DNA of 64,000 nucleotides, taken from Prolixibacteraceae bacterium. Lineage in GTDB: Bacteria > Bacteroidota > Bacteroidia > Bacteroidales > Prolixibacteraceae. Location of the stretch: assembly GCA_019459485.1 (NCBI GenBank), contig JAIBEZ010000112.1, forward strand, positions 1 through 64,000. Direction: 5' to 3'. A program made the translations under genes and the position numbers. Below are positions 27,509 through 37,505 of the stretch, in pieces (within the stretch, counting starts at the first letter, position 1; the number at the start of each line of letters is the position of its first letter). The notes under the pieces were generated by a model. It worked only from the letters and a program-made list of their open reading frames with translations, did no database searches and was not told the origin of the DNA.

Positions 27509-30250
27509 ATGAAACGACTTCTCTTATTAATTCTTCTCGCCATTCTTTCAGGCTTTGCTGCCATAGCGGAAATTACCCCCGAAAAACTTACCTGCGAATA
27601 CCTGCAAAATCCTCCAGTGGTTGATGTTGCCCAACCCCGGCTGGCATGGGTGAACATAGCCGACAAAGGTGAACGCGGACAAACACAAACGGCCTGGCAA
27701 ATCAGGGTGGCTACTTCAAGAAAACTGCTGGAAAAACCTGATTTATGGGATAGTCAAAAAGTCGTCAGCAAGCAAAATAACCGGGTCCTTTATGCTGGAA
27801 AATCTTTGCAATCGCGCACTGAATGTTGGTGGCAAGTTCGGGTTTGGGACAAAAACGGAAATGTTTCAGACTGGAGCGAACCTGCTTCCTGGCGGATGGG
27901 AATCCTTTCTGCATCGGAATGGAAAGCCAAATGGATCGGCGCACCCTGGCAAGGCGAAGAAACACTTCCCAAGCCATCAAATCCGGGCGCTTTGCTTCCT
28001 GAAAAATTACCGCCGCCGGCGCCCATGTTCAGGAAAGAATTCAGACTTAATAAAAGGATTGAAAAAGCAGTGGCTTTTGTTACCGGACTCGGGTATTTTG
28101 AATTGTACCTGAACGGTGAAAAAGTGGGTGACGATGTACTGGTTCCGAATCAAACCAATTATGCGAAGCGTCCGGGATTAATCAATGAAGGTATTCCGCT
28201 GGAAGATAATTTCAGGGAATATAAGGTAATGTACCTGGCTTACGACATTAAAGACCAGTTAAACAGAGGCCGGAATGTCCTCGGTGGAATGATCGGAAAC
28301 GGTTTTTACAATCCGGCCAAACACTGGACTGCTGGATACGGAACTCCCCGTTTTCTGGTACAGGTTTACGTTACTTATGAAGATGGAACTGAGGAGATCA
28401 TTGTCAGCGACGAAAGCTGGAAGGCTGCGCAAAGCCCCATCCTGATGGACATGGTTTATTACGGAGAACACTACGATGCACGGAAAGAGCAGGCAGGATG
28501 GAGCGAACCCGATTTTGATGATTCAGAATGGCAGCCTGTGGCGATTCGTAAATCTCCGGAAGGAAAAATGGTGGCTCATACCGCCAATCCTGACAAGGTA
28601 ATGGAGCGACTGGAACCAGTTAAAATTGAAAAACTGGCCAATGGAAATTATCATGTCGATTTTGGTGTTGAGGTTTCGGGTTGGATTCGGCTGGATCGGG
28701 TAGTGGGTCCTGAAGGACATAAAATTGACATCAAATACCTCTGCAATACTTATTCAGGCGACAATTCATATATTTTCAAAGGAGAGGGGCGGGAATCGTA
28801 TGCAGCCCGTTTCAATTGGTTTATTTTTAGTGCTGTCGAAATCGTTAATTGGCCTGGCGAGCTCAAAGCCGATCATATTACTGCCGAAGTGGTTCATACT
28901 TACGTGGAGGAATCGGCCACGTTCGAAACCTCGAATCCACTTTTTAACGACATCAACAAAATATGGCGCAGAAGCCAGACAGACAACATGCACGGCGGCA
29001 TTGCCAGCGATTGTCCGCACCGCGAACGCTCAGCCTACACGGGAGATGGGCAGGTTGCCTGCGTAATGGTAATGCACAATTACGATGCGCAGAATTTTTA
29101 TCACAAATGGATTCAGGATATTTTGGGCGCACAGGATTTAAAAACCGGATATGTTCCAAACGGCGCGCCGTGGCAGCCGGGTTGCGGAGGCGGTGTGGCC
29201 TGGGGAGCAGCCATTTGCGTCATGCCCTGGGAATTTTACCTGCATTACGGTGCCAAAGATATGCTCGAAGACAATTTCGTTGGCATGAAGGAGTACGTCC
29301 GCTACATGCAAACATGGGTTGACAAAGATGGGATCATGCATTCGAAGCGGGTTGGAAAAGACGGCAAAGTGCTTAAATGGTTCAACCTGGGCGATTGGGT
29401 TGCTCCCGGAGTTTTGCCTCCTGATGAAATGGTTCACACATTTTACTTGTGGCGATGTGCCGACATCACAGCTCAGGCGGCAAAAGCGCTGGGCAGATCT
29501 GACGATGCAAAAAAATATGCCGACCTGGCCGAACAAACCCATAAAGCTTTTCAGAAAAAATTCTACAATGAGAAAAAAGGTAGCTACGGAAAAGCCGGGG
29601 GTAACATTTTTGCCCTGAAAATGGGAATTCCTGCCGATCAGTACCCAAAAGTTATTGCGGCGTTGAAAGCCGACATCAAAGCCAATAAAGGGCATTTGGA
29701 TACCGGTATTTTTGGCACCCAGTTCTTCTTCGAAGTGCTGTCGGAAAATGGGATGCACGATTTGGCTTACGAAGCAATTAATAAAAAAGAAGAACCCGGC
29801 TTTGGCCACTGGCTAGAACTGGGCTCGACCACCACCCGCGAACAATGGAGCGAAGAAGGTTCGCACAATCATCCCATGTTTGGCGGTGGACTTGTTTGGT
29901 TTTACCGGAAACTCGCCGGAATGAATGCTGATCCGGATCAGCCTGGTTACAAGCATATTGTTTTCCGTCCGCAACCGGTTGGTGAAGTTACATTTGCGAA
30001 GTATTTTAACCAGACACCTAATGGAGAGGCAGGTATTCACTGGAAAATGGAAGATCAGCAATTCGTTGTGCAGATAACTGTTCCGGTTGGGAGCGAGGCA
30101 ACTGTTTATGTGCCCATACTGAAAGAGAAAAGTATAACCGAAAACGGACGCTCAATTGCCGATTCGAAAGATATAAAATTTCAGAAGGAAGAAGATGGTT
30201 ACCAGGTATTTGCCGTTAAAAGCGGACTGTATCAGTTTGTGTCAAAATAG
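27509..30250 (+). CDS. Alpha-L-rhamnosidase (GH78-like)
   Basis: EITPEKLTCEYLQNPPVVDVAQPRLAW; GGIASDCPHRERSAYTGDGQ; signal peptide. Confidence 0.92.
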   Translation: MKRLLLLILLAILSGFAAIAEITPEKLTCEYLQNPPVVDVAQPRLAWVNIADKGERGQTQTAWQIRVATSRKLLEKPDLWDSQKVVSKQNNRVLYAGKSLQSRTECWWQVRVWDKNGNVSDWSEPASWRMGILSASEWKAKWIGAPWQGEETLPKPSNPGALLPEKLPPPAPMFRKEFRLNKRIEKAVAFVTGLGYFELYLNGEKVGDDVLVPNQTNYAKRPGLINEGIPLEDNFREYKVMYLAYDIKDQLNRGRNVLGGMIGNGFYNPAKHWTAGYGTPRFLVQVYVTYEDGTEEIIVSDESWKAAQSPILMDMVYYGEHYDARKEQAGWSEPDFDDSEWQPVAIRKSPEGKMVAHTANPDKVMERLEPVKIEKLANGNYHVDFGVEVSGWIRLDRVVGPEGHKIDIKYLCNTYSGDNSYIFKGEGRESYAARFNWFIFSAVEIVNWPGELKADHITAEVVHTYVEESATFETSNPLFNDINKIWRRSQTDNMHGGIASDCPHRERSAYTGDGQVACVMVMHNYDAQNFYHKWIQDILGAQDLKTGYVPNGAPWQPGCGGGVAWGAAICVMPWEFYLHYGAKDMLEDNFVGMKEYVRYMQTWVDKDGIMHSKRVGKDGKVLKWFNLGDWVAPGVLPPDEMVHTFYLWRCADITAQAAKALGRSDDAKKYADLAEQTHKAFQKKFYNEKKGSYGKAGGNIFALKMGIPADQYPKVIAALKADIKANKGHLDTGIFGTQFFFEVLSENGMHDLAYEAINKKEEPGFGHWLELGSTTTREQWSEEGSHNHPMFGGGLVWFYRKLAGMNADPDQPGYKHIVFRPQPVGEVTFAKYFNQTPNGEAGIHWKMEDQQFVVQITVPVGSEATVYVPILKEKSITENGRSIADSKDIKFQKEEDGYQVFAVKSGLYQFVSK

Positions 30251-30295
30251 AAATAGTAAATCCGGCAGAAAAAGGAATCTACCAATATTTAGTGC

Positions 30296-30318
30296 TGAGG
30301 CGGATGGTAACCGCCTCA
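30296..30318 (+). terminator. Hairpin terminator-like after rhamnosidase
   Basis: TGAGGCGG-ATGGTAA-CCGCCTCA followed by ATCTTTTA. Confidence 0.5.
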
Positions 30319-30347
30319 ATCTTTTAAATTTCAGATTTATATAAAAA

Positions 30348-31841
30348 TTACTGACAATGAATATATCTTCTCACCAGATCCCTTGCTGCTTCGGGGTTTC
30401 CTTCCAGTTCTTTGCTTAAATTTTTATCCTGAAAGGTAGTCAGCGAGTCGATTGTATGGTCGATCAATCGTTTTGGGAAGATGCCATTGTTCTCAAATAT
30501 TTCACGCTTCGATTTTAATCTTTCAGCCGATTCTACACAGGAGGCCGGAAGTTGTTGCAATTCCTGTTTGGGCAGACTCCTGAAAATATTTCCTTCCACA
30601 TAAAGCTGATCAGCCAGTTCGAGCGCATTGGGCAGTTGGATTCCATGCAGTGAGGCAACGATGAGTCCGGCCAGAATCAGGTGAATATTTGCACTTCCAT
30701 CCGGAACACGGAACTCGAAAGTTTGCCGGCTATCACCATTTTTGGCCGACACTTTCACATCAGGATTTGCCAGGGCAGCCATGTTCTTTTTGCCATTCCA
30801 GCCCAGCGGAACGCGAACCAGCGCCGATCGGTTCCGATCGCCCCAGCAGATCCGTGTTGGTGCTTCCTGATTGGGAACCAGACGCAGGTAGGAGGTAGGG
30901 ATGGTGTTTCCAAAAGCTGTCAGAGCATCGGCAGCGTCGAGTATTCCGGCAATCATTTGGCGTGCTGTAACCGATAGTTTCCCATCTTCCAATACGATGT
31001 TTTTCCCGTCTTTTTCAACCAGCATGTGAAAATGCAGGCCACTGCCGGCTTTTCCAACGGTAATCTTTGGCGCGAAACTGATTTCAACTTTTCGTGTTTC
31101 GGCCAGCATTCGCAAAATCCATTTTGCAACGATGAGTTGATCGGCAGCTGATTCAGGATCGGTGGGCAAAAACTCGATTTCGTGCTGTTCAAAAGCTTCG
31201 TCGCCCAGCGAAAAGTTGCCAACTTCGGAATGCCCGTATTTTATTTTTCCACCACAGGCAGCAATCAGTTTGATGGCTTCCTTGCGCATTCCCTCGAATT
31301 TGGCGAAGGGTTCCGATTCGTGGTAGCCTTTCTGGTCGGTTGCCGGGAAAAGCCCTTCGTGTTTGCTGTTCACGTAATATTCCAGTTCACCCATCATTTT
31401 CATGTCCATTCCGGTAGTTTTGCGGAAATGCGTAATGGCTTTTTTCAATACGTTTTCAGGAGAAAGCTCCAGCTGATTGCCTTCGAAATCGAAAAAAGAA
31501 CAAAGCAATTCCAGCGCGGGATCTTCCTGAAATGGATTGATGAAAGCCGTGCGGTAGCGCGGAACAACATATAAATCAGAACTTCCGGTTTCCATAAACG
31601 GGAAAAGGCTCGAACCATCCACACGTTCGCCAAAAGTGAGAATGCTTTCCAGATGCTCGTGTCCGGTGATTACAAAATTAAGGGTTTTTAAACGTCCATC
31701 GTCGGCTACATACCTGAAATTCAGTTGCTGAATCCGGTTTCCTTCGATGTATTTGATTAGGTCTTCGCGCGTAAATTGTTCGGCTGGTTTTTGAAGATAG
31801 CGCACCAGCGGATTCGGATTAAACGAGAATTGACTTTCCAT
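30348..31841 (-). CDS. Glutamine synthetase family protein
   Basis: 497 aa; GSGLHFHMLV, NQEAPTRICWGDRNRSALVRVP, FEFRVPDGSANIHL. Confidence 0.9.
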   Translation of the reverse strand: MESQFSFNPNPLVRYLQKPAEQFTREDLIKYIEGNRIQQLNFRYVADDGRLKTLNFVITGHEHLESILTFGERVDGSSLFPFMETGSSDLYVVPRYRTAFINPFQEDPALELLCSFFDFEGNQLELSPENVLKKAITHFRKTTGMDMKMMGELEYYVNSKHEGLFPATDQKGYHESEPFAKFEGMRKEAIKLIAACGGKIKYGHSEVGNFSLGDEAFEQHEIEFLPTDPESAADQLIVAKWILRMLAETRKVEISFAPKITVGKAGSGLHFHMLVEKDGKNIVLEDGKLSVTARQMIAGILDAADALTAFGNTIPTSYLRLVPNQEAPTRICWGDRNRSALVRVPLGWNGKKNMAALANPDVKVSAKNGDSRQTFEFRVPDGSANIHLILAGLIVASLHGIQLPNALELADQLYVEGNIFRSLPKQELQQLPASCVESAERLKSKREIFENNGIFPKRLIDHTIDSLTTFQDKNLSKELEGNPEAARDLVRRYIHCQ

Positions 31842-32161
31842 GGCATTTGAAATTTAAGAATCGGGAAAAACAAAAAAGATGACCTCGATTTGAACCACCG
31901 AACTTAGATGATTCAGTGCTTACAAATGCTGCGAAAGGTCATTCATAACTGGTGATTAAAATCAATAAAACAGTAAAAAAATGAAAATTCCTGTACCAAA
32001 GACAAAAGAGGCGACTCTGGACAAAGCCATATTACCACAGCATTCGTTATAGAACCGTTTTATTTTGTGTGGAGTGCTGCATTAATTGTTCATGATTGAA
32101 CTAATTTCGTATATTTAATCATAAATAGGCTTGGCAGTTAAACTCTTTCAATTGGGTTTTT

Positions 32162-32875
32162 ATGAATTGCTTTTCGGATAAAACAGAATTGCTCCTGTTC
32201 ATATCGGCAATCGCGGTTGCTACAGTTGGATTCTTGAGTTATTACTATTTGTCGGTATCAGGATCAATTATAAGTCTGCTAAAAACAGAAAAGGGAAAAC
32301 CAATTTATGTTTTATACCAGCGCCTTCTGGGAGTTGTCATTTTAGGATTTTTGCCGTTGGTTGTTATTTTTATTTCAGGAACAAAAAAACTCAGTAATTT
32401 TGGTGTTGTCTGGCCGGATTCAGAATCTTATTTCTGGACAATGATACTTTCATTGGTAATTGTTCCAGTGTCTTATTTTAATTCACGAACAACAGAGAAT
32501 CTGAAAATGTACCCTCAAATCAGAGAAAAAGAATGGTCAACCGGAATGTTGATAATAAGTGCATTGAGTTGGATCGCTTATCTTTTAGCCTATGAATTTC
32601 TTTTCCGTGGATTCCTCTTTTTTGCAGCGCTACCTGTTTTAGGACTGTTTTTCTCGATCGTATTAAATACGATCATTTATGCATTGGTTCATCTTCACAA
32701 AGGGTTTAAAGAAATTACTGGATCAGTGCCTTTGGGAATTTTGCTTTGTTACCTTACCTATCTGACAGGTACTATTTGGGTCGCTGTTTTTACACATATC
32801 ATTTTGGCATTATCAAGTGAATGGTTTTCACTCTGGGCTCATCCAGACATGGTTGTTAAAACGAATCGGCTATGA
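32162..32875 (+). CDS. CPBP-like intramembrane protease family membrane protein
   Basis: multi-TM; AYEFLFRGFLF ... IIYALVHLHKG ... FTHIILAL. Confidence 0.65.
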   Translation: MNCFSDKTELLLFISAIAVATVGFLSYYYLSVSGSIISLLKTEKGKPIYVLYQRLLGVVILGFLPLVVIFISGTKKLSNFGVVWPDSESYFWTMILSLVIVPVSYFNSRTTENLKMYPQIREKEWSTGMLIISALSWIAYLLAYEFLFRGFLFFAALPVLGLFFSIVLNTIIYALVHLHKGFKEITGSVPLGILLCYLTYLTGTIWVAVFTHIILALSSEWFSLWAHPDMVVKTNRL

Positions 32876-33858
32876 AGATATTTGTAAGTGGTGCAACAGG
32901 TTTTATCGGAAGCAGGCTGGCATTGCGGCTGGCAAACGACGGGCATCAGGTACACGCCCTCTATCGGGACGAAAACAAAACAGCAATCATTAAACATCCG
33001 AATATTAAATTGTTCAAAGGCGATATTCTGGATTTTGAAAGCCTGATAAAGCCTGTTGAGGGTTGTTCCCAAATCTATCATACCGCTGCTTTTGCCTGTG
33101 TTTGGGACAAAGATCTGTCGTTGATTTACCGGCAAAACATTGAAGGTACAATGAATATCGTCAGGGCAGGTATAATTTCAGGAGTTGAGAAGATCGTATG
33201 CACATCGACCGCAGGAGTGCTAGGCCCATCCTTTTTTGGCGTAATGGTTGATGAAAATACTCCGCGCCCGTTAAGATATTTCATTGATTATGAAAGGTCA
33301 AAAATGATGATGGAAACAATTCTGAAAACACTTTCAATAACTGGTCCTGAGATTGTAATCGTAAATCCAAGTCGGGTTTATGGCCCTGGAATTCTAAGTG
33401 AAAGTAATGGCATTACGCGCATTATTCAGGATTATTTACATGGAAAATGGAGAATAATTCCAGGCAATGGGAAAAGTATTGGGAATTATGTCTTTGTCGA
33501 AGATGTTGTGACTGGCCATATTCAGGCAATGGAAAAAGGAAAATCAGGAGAAAGGTATGTATTGGGTGGCACAAATATGACCTTCAATGAATTATTCGGT
33601 GTATTGGAAGAATTAACAGGAAAGAGATATTTTATGATTCACCTGCCGCTTCCAATAATGCAAATGATTTCAAAAATTATGCTGCTAATTGCCCGAATTT
33701 CGGGAACAGCTCCACTTATCACTCCGGCTTTGGTTCGAAAATACAATCATAACTGGAATTTATCAAGTGCAAAAGCTGAGAGGGAGCTTGATTACAAACC
33801 GGTAGATTTTAAAACCGGTGCAGGAATAACGATTAATTGGTTAAAAAACTTGAATTAA
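32872..33858 (+). CDS. NAD-dependent epimerase/dehydratase
   Basis: MKIFVSGATGFIGSRLALRLANDGH; extended SDR. Confidence 0.88.
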   Translation: MKIFVSGATGFIGSRLALRLANDGHQVHALYRDENKTAIIKHPNIKLFKGDILDFESLIKPVEGCSQIYHTAAFACVWDKDLSLIYRQNIEGTMNIVRAGIISGVEKIVCTSTAGVLGPSFFGVMVDENTPRPLRYFIDYERSKMMMETILKTLSITGPEIVIVNPSRVYGPGILSESNGITRIIQDYLHGKWRIIPGNGKSIGNYVFVEDVVTGHIQAMEKGKSGERYVLGGTNMTFNELFGVLEELTGKRYFMIHLPLPIMQMISKIMLLIARISGTAPLITPALVRKYNHNWNLSSAKAERELDYKPVDFKTGAGITINWLKNLN

Positions 33859-33862
33859 AAAT

Positions 33863-34666
33863 ATGAACCGAACAGTTTATACACTGATTACCGGCGCCAG
33901 TTCAGGTATTGGCAAATCAATCGCATGGTATTGCGGAAGTTTGGGGATGAATCTGGTTCTGGTTTCGCTGCCTGATGAAAGTTTGGAAAAAGTTGCAAAT
34001 GAAATTGCAGAAAAGCACCAGGTAAAGACCGCTTTTTTCGAAACCGACCTGACCAAACATGATTCACCCGAAGAAGTCTTTGGCTGGACCCAGCGCAATA
34101 ATCTGGATGTTAATATTTTGGTTAACAATGCCGGTGTGGCCGGAGCTTCAGTTTTCGAAACGTCGGATGTCAAATACATTGATGACCGCATTTTGTTGAA
34201 TATTAGAGCTCTCGTTATGCTGTCGAGGTTTTATCTGCCCGTTTTGAGAACTCATGAAAAGTCGTATATCCTGAATGTGGGTAGTCTTGCAGCTTTTTGG
34301 CCAATTCCATATAAGAGTTTATACTCCTCAAGCAAAGTATTTGTGTTGTATTTCAGCAAATCCATACGCAGCGAATTGAGAGGAACCGGGGTAAGTATAT
34401 CTGTACTGTGCCCAAATGGAGTGAGAACAAATGGTACAACCAATGTAAGAATAAATTCTCACGGAAAAATCGGACGGTTAACCGAGTTAAGCGTCGGTGC
34501 AGTTGCCAAAGCTGGGATCGATGGAATGCTAAAGCGAAAATTTGTAATTATTCCAGGTAGAATAAATTGGCTCGTCCTTGCCTTAGGAAAGATTCTTCCC
34601 CCAGCAATTCTGCAAAAATTACTCGCCAAAGAGTTTATGAAAGAAGTGCTGGCAACCCGAAATTGA
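33863..34666 (+). CDS. Short-chain dehydrogenase/reductase
   Basis: TLITGASSGIGKSIA, LVNNAGVAG, YSSSKVF. Confidence 0.9.
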   Translation: MNRTVYTLITGASSGIGKSIAWYCGSLGMNLVLVSLPDESLEKVANEIAEKHQVKTAFFETDLTKHDSPEEVFGWTQRNNLDVNILVNNAGVAGASVFETSDVKYIDDRILLNIRALVMLSRFYLPVLRTHEKSYILNVGSLAAFWPIPYKSLYSSSKVFVLYFSKSIRSELRGTGVSISVLCPNGVRTNGTTNVRINSHGKIGRLTELSVGAVAKAGIDGMLKRKFVIIPGRINWLVLALGKILPPAILQKLLAKEFMKEVLATRN

Positions 34667-34736
34667 ATCAATAGGGTGAATCATTTCAGTTTGAAAGTCT
34701 TAAATGAAATTTTCCCCTGAATTATTGCAATCGACC

Positions 34737-34772
34737 ATAAAAAAAAGAGCCACTCTGTTCGAATGGCTCTTT
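34737..34772 (-). terminator. Intrinsic terminator of rhodanese/YeeE operon
   Basis: minus strand AAAGAGCCA-N11-TGGCTCTTT then T-run. Confidence 0.8.
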
Positions 34773-34777
34773 GCATA

Positions 34778-35404
34778 TTAGCAACCGCCGGCTGCTCCTT
34801 TTTTCTTCTTGGTTCTTTGAATGACCGGTTTGGGTGCACTAATATTGGATGCCGGACCTGCTGCCGCAGCATCTGATCCGCCGCCCAATGCCTGGTTGGC
34901 GCCCAGCCTGAAATTGTATTTTGCAATTTCTTCGTTCGGACTGCCTTCTGCTGGTTTTTCAGGATTAAGAATAGTTTCGGCCCAATAGTTTAGTCCACCC
35001 TGAAGCACGTAATTGTTATTGTAGCCTAACTGACGGGTAATCATCCATGCCTGGTTGGCATCGTTGCTGCTGTTCGAATAGAAAACGTTTACTTTTACGT
35101 CCTGATTCAATACATCATCGAATTCGCTGCTTAGCAAACTTTCGAGTGGAATATTGATCGCGTTGGGCAGACTGAATTTTTCAAACTGATCTTTGCTTCT
35201 TACATCAATCAGTTGAAGTGAAGGATCTTTGTCAATCAGCATTTGGGCAATTTCGTCGGGACCCATAAACTGACGGTTTTCCATTACTTCAATCAACAAT
35301 TCTTCGGCTGTCAATTTGTATGGACGGGTAGTGTTTTCGGGTACGGCAGCAATAATAAGTCCAAGTGGAAGGATTGCAATTGCAAGTATTTTTAATGATT
35401 TCAT
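34778..35404 (-). CDS. Rhodanese-like secreted protein without active-site Cys, C-terminal KKKKGAAGGC
   Basis: LQLIDVRSKDQFEKFSLPNAINIPLESL ... VNVFYSNSSNDANQ ... GGLNYW; ends GGC-COOH. Confidence 0.85.
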   Translation of the reverse strand: MKSLKILAIAILPLGLIIAAVPENTTRPYKLTAEELLIEVMENRQFMGPDEIAQMLIDKDPSLQLIDVRSKDQFEKFSLPNAINIPLESLLSSEFDDVLNQDVKVNVFYSNSSNDANQAWMITRQLGYNNNYVLQGGLNYWAETILNPEKPAEGSPNEEIAKYNFRLGANQALGGGSDAAAAGPASNISAPKPVIQRTKKKKGAAGGC

Positions 35405-35416
35405 AGTCCGGATTTT

Positions 35417-36022
35417 TTAATGTTGATTAATTTTGTAATCGTCGCGGGCAAATTTCTTTTCAGCCCATTCGCCCACCCAAAACATGGCAAGTGCCACCAG
35501 AATGATAAGGAATGTCATCATGCCACGTGATGTGCCAATCAGATTGTTTAGCAAAGGATATCCCAAATCTTTGGCTTTGTAAAATCCTTCCCAAAGCGGG
35601 TAACCTTCGGCAAAAATGAAAATGCCAATAAAAAGTCCGCCAATAAAGGCCAGCGCATCTAATTTACCAATGGAGGCTGCCGCGAAGGATGTTCCGGGGC
35701 AATATCCGCCCAGAATAAACCCAGCACCCATAATCACCCCGCCACCAATGGCTGACCAAAGGAAGGTCGGATTGATATAAATGAGGCTGAGATCGAGCAT
35801 GCCGAACAAGCTGAGGAAGAGAATACCGATCATGCCTACAATCGCCGCTGTGAAGAATACTTTCAGCACGGTGGTATCGTATCCGTAGAACATTCCGGCA
35901 AGTCGACGACTGGAAGAGAATCCGTTGATTTCGAGCACAAAACCGAACGCGATGCCAATTATGAAGGCAAAGAAAAGATTGGTTTCAGGTGATATTATTT
36001 CATTTACTACTAAAGGTCCCAT
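35417..36022 (-). CDS. YeeE/YedE family (TsuA-like) sulfur-compound transporter half
   Basis: AGMFYG..., GGYCPGTSFAAASIGKLDALAF. Confidence 0.88.
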   Translation of the reverse strand: MGPLVVNEIISPETNLFFAFIIGIAFGFVLEINGFSSSRRLAGMFYGYDTTVLKVFFTAAIVGMIGILFLSLFGMLDLSLIYINPTFLWSAIGGGVIMGAGFILGGYCPGTSFAAASIGKLDALAFIGGLFIGIFIFAEGYPLWEGFYKAKDLGYPLLNNLIGTSRGMMTFLIILVALAMFWVGEWAEKKFARDDYKINQH

Positions 36023-36190
36023 ATATTGAAGGATTGAAGATTTGATTTACTGAATTAACTTTAAAACTTGAACGAATATCCAATACTCAATAACCAATTT
36101 TGAATATCCAATAAAAAAATAAAATTTCAAATTAAATGAACGCTTTGCAAGTGGCTAACCTGGAACTTGAAACTTTGAACCTGGAACTTT

Positions 36191-36715
36191 TCAGATCCAA
36201 AGTTTGCGGGCAAAATAGGCCAGTCCGAATGCGGTTCCGAAAATGGCGGCCATGGTGACAAATCCGCCAACCGACAATACGGCCATTCCGGTTAGTGCCG
36301 ATCCGCTGGTACATCCGCGTCCCAGTTGCGACCCAAACCCGAATAAAATGCCGCCAATAGTCGCGAATATTAGTCGCGTTTTGTTGGTGATTTTGGGAGA
36401 TTTTTCAACCTTAAATTTTAATCTTCCGGCAAATGCTCCTGAAATAAAACCGCCTACAACAACTCCCATCATTTGAAAAACCAACCATGCTTTCCATGGA
36501 TTTTCTTTGGCGCTGCCATATTCTTTGAAGTAAGTGGCGGTGGCGGCATGTGCAGGTGCAATGGCTTCAACTCCTGCAACTATCAAGCTTTTTGGAGCGC
36601 CACTGGCTCCCAGTCCGCGTCCCGAAACCCAGAATGCAAATACCAGCACCAATCCCAGCAAAGCACCGCCGAGATAAGGATTCATGTACTTTTTAGGTTT
36701 ATTGTCTTTTGTCAT
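36191..36715 (-). CDS. YeeE/YedE family transporter half
   Basis: FGSQLGRGCTSGSALTGMAVLSVGGFV. Confidence 0.88.
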   Translation of the reverse strand: MTKDNKPKKYMNPYLGGALLGLVLVFAFWVSGRGLGASGAPKSLIVAGVEAIAPAHAATATYFKEYGSAKENPWKAWLVFQMMGVVVGGFISGAFAGRLKFKVEKSPKITNKTRLIFATIGGILFGFGSQLGRGCTSGSALTGMAVLSVGGFVTMAAIFGTAFGLAYFARKLWI

Positions 36716-36813
36716 ATTTGTGTTTTTATAGTTTTTAATTTCTTGTTTCGATGTTTCTTATTGCTTGTTGTTTTTTATTCCTTATTTCTTATTCGATATT
36801 TCTTGTTTTTTGT

Positions 36814-36881
36814 TTTCAAGAGTTTTTATCCCTTCCGTCCGAAAGAAGGTTTTTGTTTTGTTCAAATTTAATCGCGGACGG
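36814..36881 (+). repeat. Interspersed repeat unit 1 (CCGTCCG...CGGACGG)
   Basis: TTTCAAGAGTTTTTATCCCTTCCGTCCGAAAGAAGG...AATCGCGGACGG. Confidence 0.75.
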
Positions 36882-36901
36882 CTTTCTGTTTTTCTATTCA
36901 T

Positions 36902-36935
36902 CCCGGGGTTGCGTTCGTCCCTCACTTACCCCGGG
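36902..36935. repeat. Perfect 8-bp inverted repeat CCCGGGGT/ACCCCGGG
   Basis: CCCGGGGT 36902-36909, ACCCCGGG 36928-36935. Confidence 0.7.
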
Positions 36936-36993
36936 TTATTGATATTTTTCCCTTTCAGGGAAAGAAGAATTCAGATAACAATCTTCTCAATTC

Positions 36994-37060
36994 TTCAAGA
37001 GTTTATTTCTATTCCGTCCGAAAAATGGTTTTTGCTTTTAATAACCTTAATTGCGGACGG
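36994..37060 (+). repeat. Interspersed repeat unit 2
   Basis: TTCAAGAGTTTATTTCTATTCCGTCCGAAAAATGG...TTGCGGACGG. Confidence 0.75.
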
Positions 37061-37081
37061 AACTGTTTATTTGTCTTCTGT

Positions 37082-37111
37082 CCGTTCGCTGAAGCGAAAC
37101 GGCAAAGGATA
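37082..37111 (+). repeat. REP-like palindrome with GGCAAAGGATA tail
   Basis: CCGTTCGCTGAAGCGAAACGGCAAAGGATA. Confidence 0.6.
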
Positions 37112-37171
37112 CTGCTCTTTTCAACATGTTCTTTTATCCACAACTTGAACCCTTATTTCTTGTTTTCTTTC

Positions 37172-37239
37172 TTTCAAGAGTTTTATCCCATTCCGTCCGA
37201 AAGAAGGTTTTTGCTTCTAATAGCCTTAATCGCGGACAG
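37172..37239 (+). repeat. Interspersed repeat unit 3
   Basis: TTTCAAGAGTTTTATCCCATTCCGTCCGAAAGAAGG...AATCGCGGACAG. Confidence 0.75.
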
Positions 37240-37505
37240 CTTACCGTTTTATTCGTTCAAACTATAAATATTCCGCTTCTAAAAGAGCTAATCGTAATTT
37301 AGAGTTTGGCCATTTGATGTATGGAACAATTTTAAAATATCCAATAACCAATCTCGAATAACCAATACACAACTTCTGTAGCACACTTGGAACCTGAAAC
37401 CTGATACTTTGAACTCAATATTAAATATCCAATATCCAATCTCGAATAACCAATATTCAACTTCAGGGCGATGTACTTGGAACCTGAAACTTGGAACCTG
37501 AAACT

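Noticed and set aside
29138-29809. 223-aa antisense ORF in the rhamnosidase gene
   Set aside because: Fully overlaps a clear GH78 coding region; no domain or start context
36814-37239. CRISPR array
   Set aside because: Only three degenerate about 67-bp units spaced about 180 bp, with inverted ends and non-uniform intervening DNA; no cas genes
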